NCBI RefSeq assembly: GCF_026262505.1
Contig: NC_067206.1
Coordinates: 39,569,660-39,633,659, forward strand
Reading direction: 5' to 3'
DNA from: Trichomonas vaginalis G3
Lineage: Eukaryota; Parabasalia; Trichomonadida; Trichomonadidae
DNA: 64,000 nt
A program made the translations under genes and the position numbers. This document shows positions 61,066 to 64,000 of this stretch, in pieces. Every line of letters starts with the position of its first letter. Position 1 is the first letter of the stretch. The notes beneath the pieces were generated by a model. The model was given only the letters and a program-made list of their open reading frames with translations. It was not told the origin of the DNA and ran no database searches.

Positions 61066-61627
61066 GACATGAATTTTTAAAGTTTATTTTTTTTATTTCA
61101 TTATGGTAGTGAATCTTTTATTCATGAAAATAATTATTTCTAATTTCTTTTACTCTCTCGTACATACTAGATTTGAAGAATTCAGAACTTTTACCATAAT
61201 CTCCTAAATGTTTTCTTATCTTATTGGTTTTCCATTCATTATATGAAACTATATAAACTTTATCTTTATCTTTGCATCTTTCATCACTTCCAATATATTT
61301 ATATTTCAATTTTGATTTATTGGTTTCATATTCATTAACGTTTAATAATTCACAGTCTTCCTTTTTAAATAAATGTTTTATGTATTCAGGATTAACAATT
61401 CTATAATATTGCTTCCCTTTAAATCTTTGAATATAAACAGGAACACCATCCTCTAAAATTCGATAATCTATTTTATCTGGTTTTACTTGTTGGGTCATTT
61501 ATGTAAGAATAAAAAAATAAATATATTTTAAAATTAATGTGTTAAAAAAATGATACAAAATCGCTCGATATTGTATGAATTCTTACGTTTACAAAAAAAG
61601 TCACAAAACCCTTCATATTCTACTACT
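61066..61627 (-). repeat. Right terminal inverted repeat of the Polinton
   Basis: Complement of 41084-41642; contains the intact TIR gene and ends ...ATATTCTACTACT at the satellite junction. Confidence 0.88.
61118..61498 (-). CDS. TIR-encoded small protein, right copy, open
   Basis: 126 residues, MTQQVKPDKIDYRILEDGVP..., basic and Tyr/Lys-rich (KYKYIGSDERCKDKDKVYIV), ending EIRNNYFHE. No motif recognised. Being inside the inverted repeat, the gene is present twice, once at each end, both firing inward from the tips, after the leader TTTTTTTATTCTTACATAA. A gene at both tips would be kept alike by conversion; candidates for its role are terminal-protein-like or end-binding, but this is speculation. 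Confidence 0.55.
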   Translation of the reverse strand: MTQQVKPDKIDYRILEDGVPVYIQRFKGKQYYRIVNPEYIKHLFKKEDCELLNVNEYETNKSKLKYKYIGSDERCKDKDKVYIVSYNEWKTNKIRKHLGDYGKSSEFFKSSMYERVKEIRNNYFHE

Positions 61628-61632
61628 TGTCT
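61628..61632 (+). repeat. Right target duplication of the large Polinton
   Basis: TGTCT, same as 41079-41083, at the point where the satellite unit resumes in phase. Confidence 0.65.
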
Positions 61633-62029
61633 TATTGAAAAACAGATTTGTCTGATCACAAGCACTTAAGACTTTTATAACAATAGAAATGTGTTTATGA
61701 TATTGAAATAGTCAAATTACAATTTTTTTTTCTAAGATGTCTTATTGAAAAACAGATTTGTCTGATCACAAGCACTTAAGACTTTTATAACAATAGAAAT
61801 GTGTTTATGATATTGAAATAGTCAAATTACAATTTTTTTTTCTAAGATGTCTTATTGAAAAACAGATTTGTCTGATCACAAGCACTTAAGACTTTTATAA
61901 CAATAGAAATGTGTTTATGATATTGAAATAGTCAAATTACAATTTTTTTTTCTAAGATGTCTTATTGAAAAACAGATTTGTCTGATCACAAGCACTTAAG
62001 ACTTTTATAACAATAGAAATGTGTTTATG
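61628..62029 (+). repeat. Satellite array, right part, 3.7 copies
   Basis: Same 109/110-bp unit, resumes at TGTCTTATTG exactly where the left part stopped, and ends within a unit at GTGTTTATG before TTGCATGC. Shows that the Polinton split one array and that the array ended only ~400 bp to its right. Confidence 0.97.
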
Positions 62030-62293
62030 TTGCATGCTAAGTAGTGTCAATGTGTAAACCTCTCAATTTTATCGTCGGGGAAGCAACACAACTCCCTCAA
62101 AAATATTGAAAAAATATAGAAAATAAAATGAATTAAGATGTGCTTAAAATGAGAAATAGATTATGATATTAGATTTTAGAAAAAACAGACTTTTGATATA
62201 ACTTTTGAGAATCTCATATAAAAAAATCATTTAAAAATAAATTTAAATATCTTATTTATTTTACTATTGTAAATATATTCTGAGATTTTTAGA
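62030..62293. other. Spacer between satellite and palindrome
   Basis: AT-rich, no gene. Its later part shares weak inverted similarity (GAGAATCTCATATAA) with about 63440-63455, so the palindrome may once have been longer. Confidence 0.5.
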
Positions 62294-63244
62294 AAAAAAC
62301 ACTTTTCATAAGTATTCAATATTTGAGAATACGCTCCAAAAAAAATAGATTCTCTTATATTTGCTTATATAAAAGGAAACTCTCTATCAGATGCGAATGC
62401 CTGAATTCAGCACCTCTGATAGAGAGTTTCCTCTTATATAAGCGGATCTTTTTCATGAGTTATTGTTAATATAAAAACATAAAAAGCTACCAATATGAGA
62501 AATTAAACGCTGCGAAGAGCCAGTTCTAGAACTGGCGCTTGGCAGGGTTTAATTTCTCTTGACAAATGACAAAACTTGTTCGCAATTGTGAATCATTGCG
62601 AGCAAGTTTGCCAGATATCTGGAAGGAATTGCTCCTTATGATATATGCATTGTAACTGTATATATCATAAGGAGCAATTCCTTCAATTAAACGCAAAAAC
62701 TTTGGTGCAATCGTTGCTGATTGCACCAAAGTTTTCGAACTTTCCCGAGGGAATTGGAGGGTGAGAGATACATAGTCTATCTATGTACCTCCCACCCTCC
62801 AAATCCCACTCTAAATGGGAGAAACTTTGTTCGCATGTTATCTTATTCAAACAAAGTTTCTCCCATTTAGAGAAGGAATAGGAGCCTACCAGGCACTGAT
62901 ATATAATCAGTGCTTTGTAGGCTCCTATTCCTAATAAAAATTTGAAAACTTTGGAGCATTTGATTATTGTATTTTGTCAAGAGAAATTCAACCCTGCGAA
63001 GTGCCAGTTCTAGACTGGTGCCTCGCAGGGTTTAATTTCTCATATTGGTAGATTTTGATGTTTTTATATTAACAAAAACGAATGAAAAAGATTTTCTTAT
63101 ATAAGAGGAAACTCTCTATCAGAGGTGCTGAATTCAGGCATTCGCATCTGATAGAGAGTCTCCTTTTATATAAGCGAATATAAAAGAATCTATTCTTTTT
63201 TGGAGCGTATTTTCAAATATTGAATACTTATGAAAAGTGTTTTT
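62294..63244. repeat. 951-bp palindrome made of about ten hairpins
   Basis: Outer arms (from AACACTTTTCATAAGTATTC at ~62297 and its complement ending 63244) pair inward to about 62566/62974. Within lie separate hairpins: 62364-62442, 62497-62558, 62572-62609, 62622-62684 (25-bp perfect arms), 62696-62735, 62754-62802, 62809-62872 (23-bp perfect arms), 62874-62932, 62981-63041 and 63096-63174. The first two are inverted relatives of the last two; the middle six differ from each other. No open frame is supported. It might be a foldback/MITE-type element, a structured RNA precursor, or a DNA that forms cruciforms. No target duplication was found. Confidence 0.95.
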
Positions 63245-64000
63245 CCTAAAAATTTAATATAATGCTTAGCACAATATATAAAATTAAAATATCTATAATT
63301 ATTTTCTATATCACACTTTTCATTACACCTTGAAAAGTCTTCTCAAACTCTATTTTTAATTATTTTTTAGATATATCTCAAGAGTGATTATTCAAAAACT
63401 CATATAGACTATATTTATTTTTTTCATTCAAAAAATTATATGAGAATCTCAAATTAACTTTCAAATTTTTTATTTTAAAAACATATTAATAATCATATTT
63501 TAAGGGTATAGTCCACTAAAAATTTTTAAGTTTTGACAATGAAAATAAGCTCTGTGACCATGTAAATATATATCTATGCAAAACGAGAGGTTATGCCATA
63601 ATTTTTTTTAGTTATCAAATTTTCCTTTTTTTGAGAGAAGTCTCTCAATAATTTGAGAAGAATCTTTGATATAAAGAGATACACATTTGTAGAGCGAAGT
63701 AAGTGTTTTCCAAACATTTTATATGTTCATCCTGTATAACAATATAAAGCTGCATAGTGCCATCTTGTGCGTTTGCTATTTTATGTACTTTTCATTGAGA
63801 TAATCCCTCTTCTCGGGTGATTTTAACAGTCAACTCAATTTTAAAATAAAGATTTCATCAAAATGATTTCGAAATTCGGATATTGATTATATAAATAGCA
63901 CTGTTAACATATTTTGGATGAGTAAAAAATACCTTGTTTTGTATGCATTTAGTACACCTTTATTTTTGATTAAAACTATAAAATTTTTATTCCTTATATA
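63245..64000. other. Non-coding to the window end
   Basis: AT-rich without a supported gene or RNA. The first ~260 bases may be a decayed outer arm of the palindrome; after ~63505 nothing was recognised. Confidence 0.5.

Larger units (their letters stand above)
41084..61627. mobile_element. Polinton/Maverick element, 20.5 kb, whole length
   Basis: The ends are AGTAGT...ACTACT with ~560-bp terminal inverted repeats. A short target duplication in the satellite flanks it. Gene content is that of a Polinton: capsid- and fibre-type genes on the left (+), a prim-pol/SF3 helicase module in the middle (+), then integrase, B-family DNA polymerase of the protein-primed type, an OTU-like region and a TIR gene on the right (-). 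The left ~6 kb is heavily broken (dozens of breaks); the right two thirds has only a handful. The low number on the right and the clean insertion within a homogeneous satellite suggest it is young. Part of the damage on the left may be sequence error, since the satellite just before it shows the same kind of scattered changes. I could not recognise a packaging ATPase or a capsid protease. Confidence 0.9.

Noticed and set aside
62526-62729. Minus-strand open frame within the hairpin region
   Set aside because: It is a by-product of reading through paired stems; composition follows the inverted repeats and no start signal or domain is present.

Overview
The window looks like nuclear DNA of a trichomonad (parabasalid) protist. 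It is very AT-rich, and its genes are intronless and tightly started. Several host genes have an initiator-like TCACTTTT/TCAATTTT element 4-30 bases before the ATG. The host gene set is eukaryotic (an XRN-type exonuclease, a CK2-like kinase, a MAP2K-like kinase, a TKL-type kinase, BTB, CXC and LisH proteins), and two large Polinton/Maverick elements lie among it. Parabasalids are known for Maverick-rich genomes. The species cannot be fixed from sequence alone; Tritrichomonas is only a weak guess. No rRNA or tRNA gene was recognised.

Layout. (1) 1-~6030: one end of a Polinton running off the left edge. It carries a retroviral-type integrase, a phage-tail-like fibre locus, amphipathic minor-capsid-like proteins, a small membrane protein and an adenine-N6 DNA methyltransferase. 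It ends in two tandem copies of a nested hairpin followed by a long T tract. (2) 6081-26226: host genes. These are a recently broken TKL kinase with a repeat-helix tail, a small unknown, a BTB protein, a 2-kb non-autonomous Mutator-like transposon with 9-bp target duplications, a small coiled-coil protein (possibly V-ATPase G), a divergent pair including an MGCC acylated protein, a MAP2K-like kinase, a FOP/LisH-like protein, a single-CXC protein, XRN and CK2-alpha-like. (3) 27835-41083: a 109/110-bp satellite of about 121 nearly identical copies. (4) 41084-61627: a whole-length Polinton with ~560-bp terminal inverted repeats, inserted inside the satellite. The array resumes at 61628-62029. (5) 62294-63244: a 951-bp palindrome built from about ten smaller, nearly perfect hairpins.

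The large Polinton has rightward genes on its left (capsid-like remnants, a fibre protein) and leftward genes on its right (integrase, protein-primed-type polymerase B with an HNH-like insertion, an OTU-like region, a TIR gene). Between them sits a prim-pol/SF3 helicase module, bracketed by two tandem arrays in inverted orientation. The left 6 kb looks heavily broken and the right two thirds much less so. Most genes of this element start at a shared T-run-...-TAAATGA leader that resembles late promoters of large DNA viruses.

The observations I would look at first are the palindrome-of-hairpins at 62.3-63.2 kb, the inverted arrays around the primase-helicase, the fibre with Asp-box-like repeats and a phage collar, and the shared leader.
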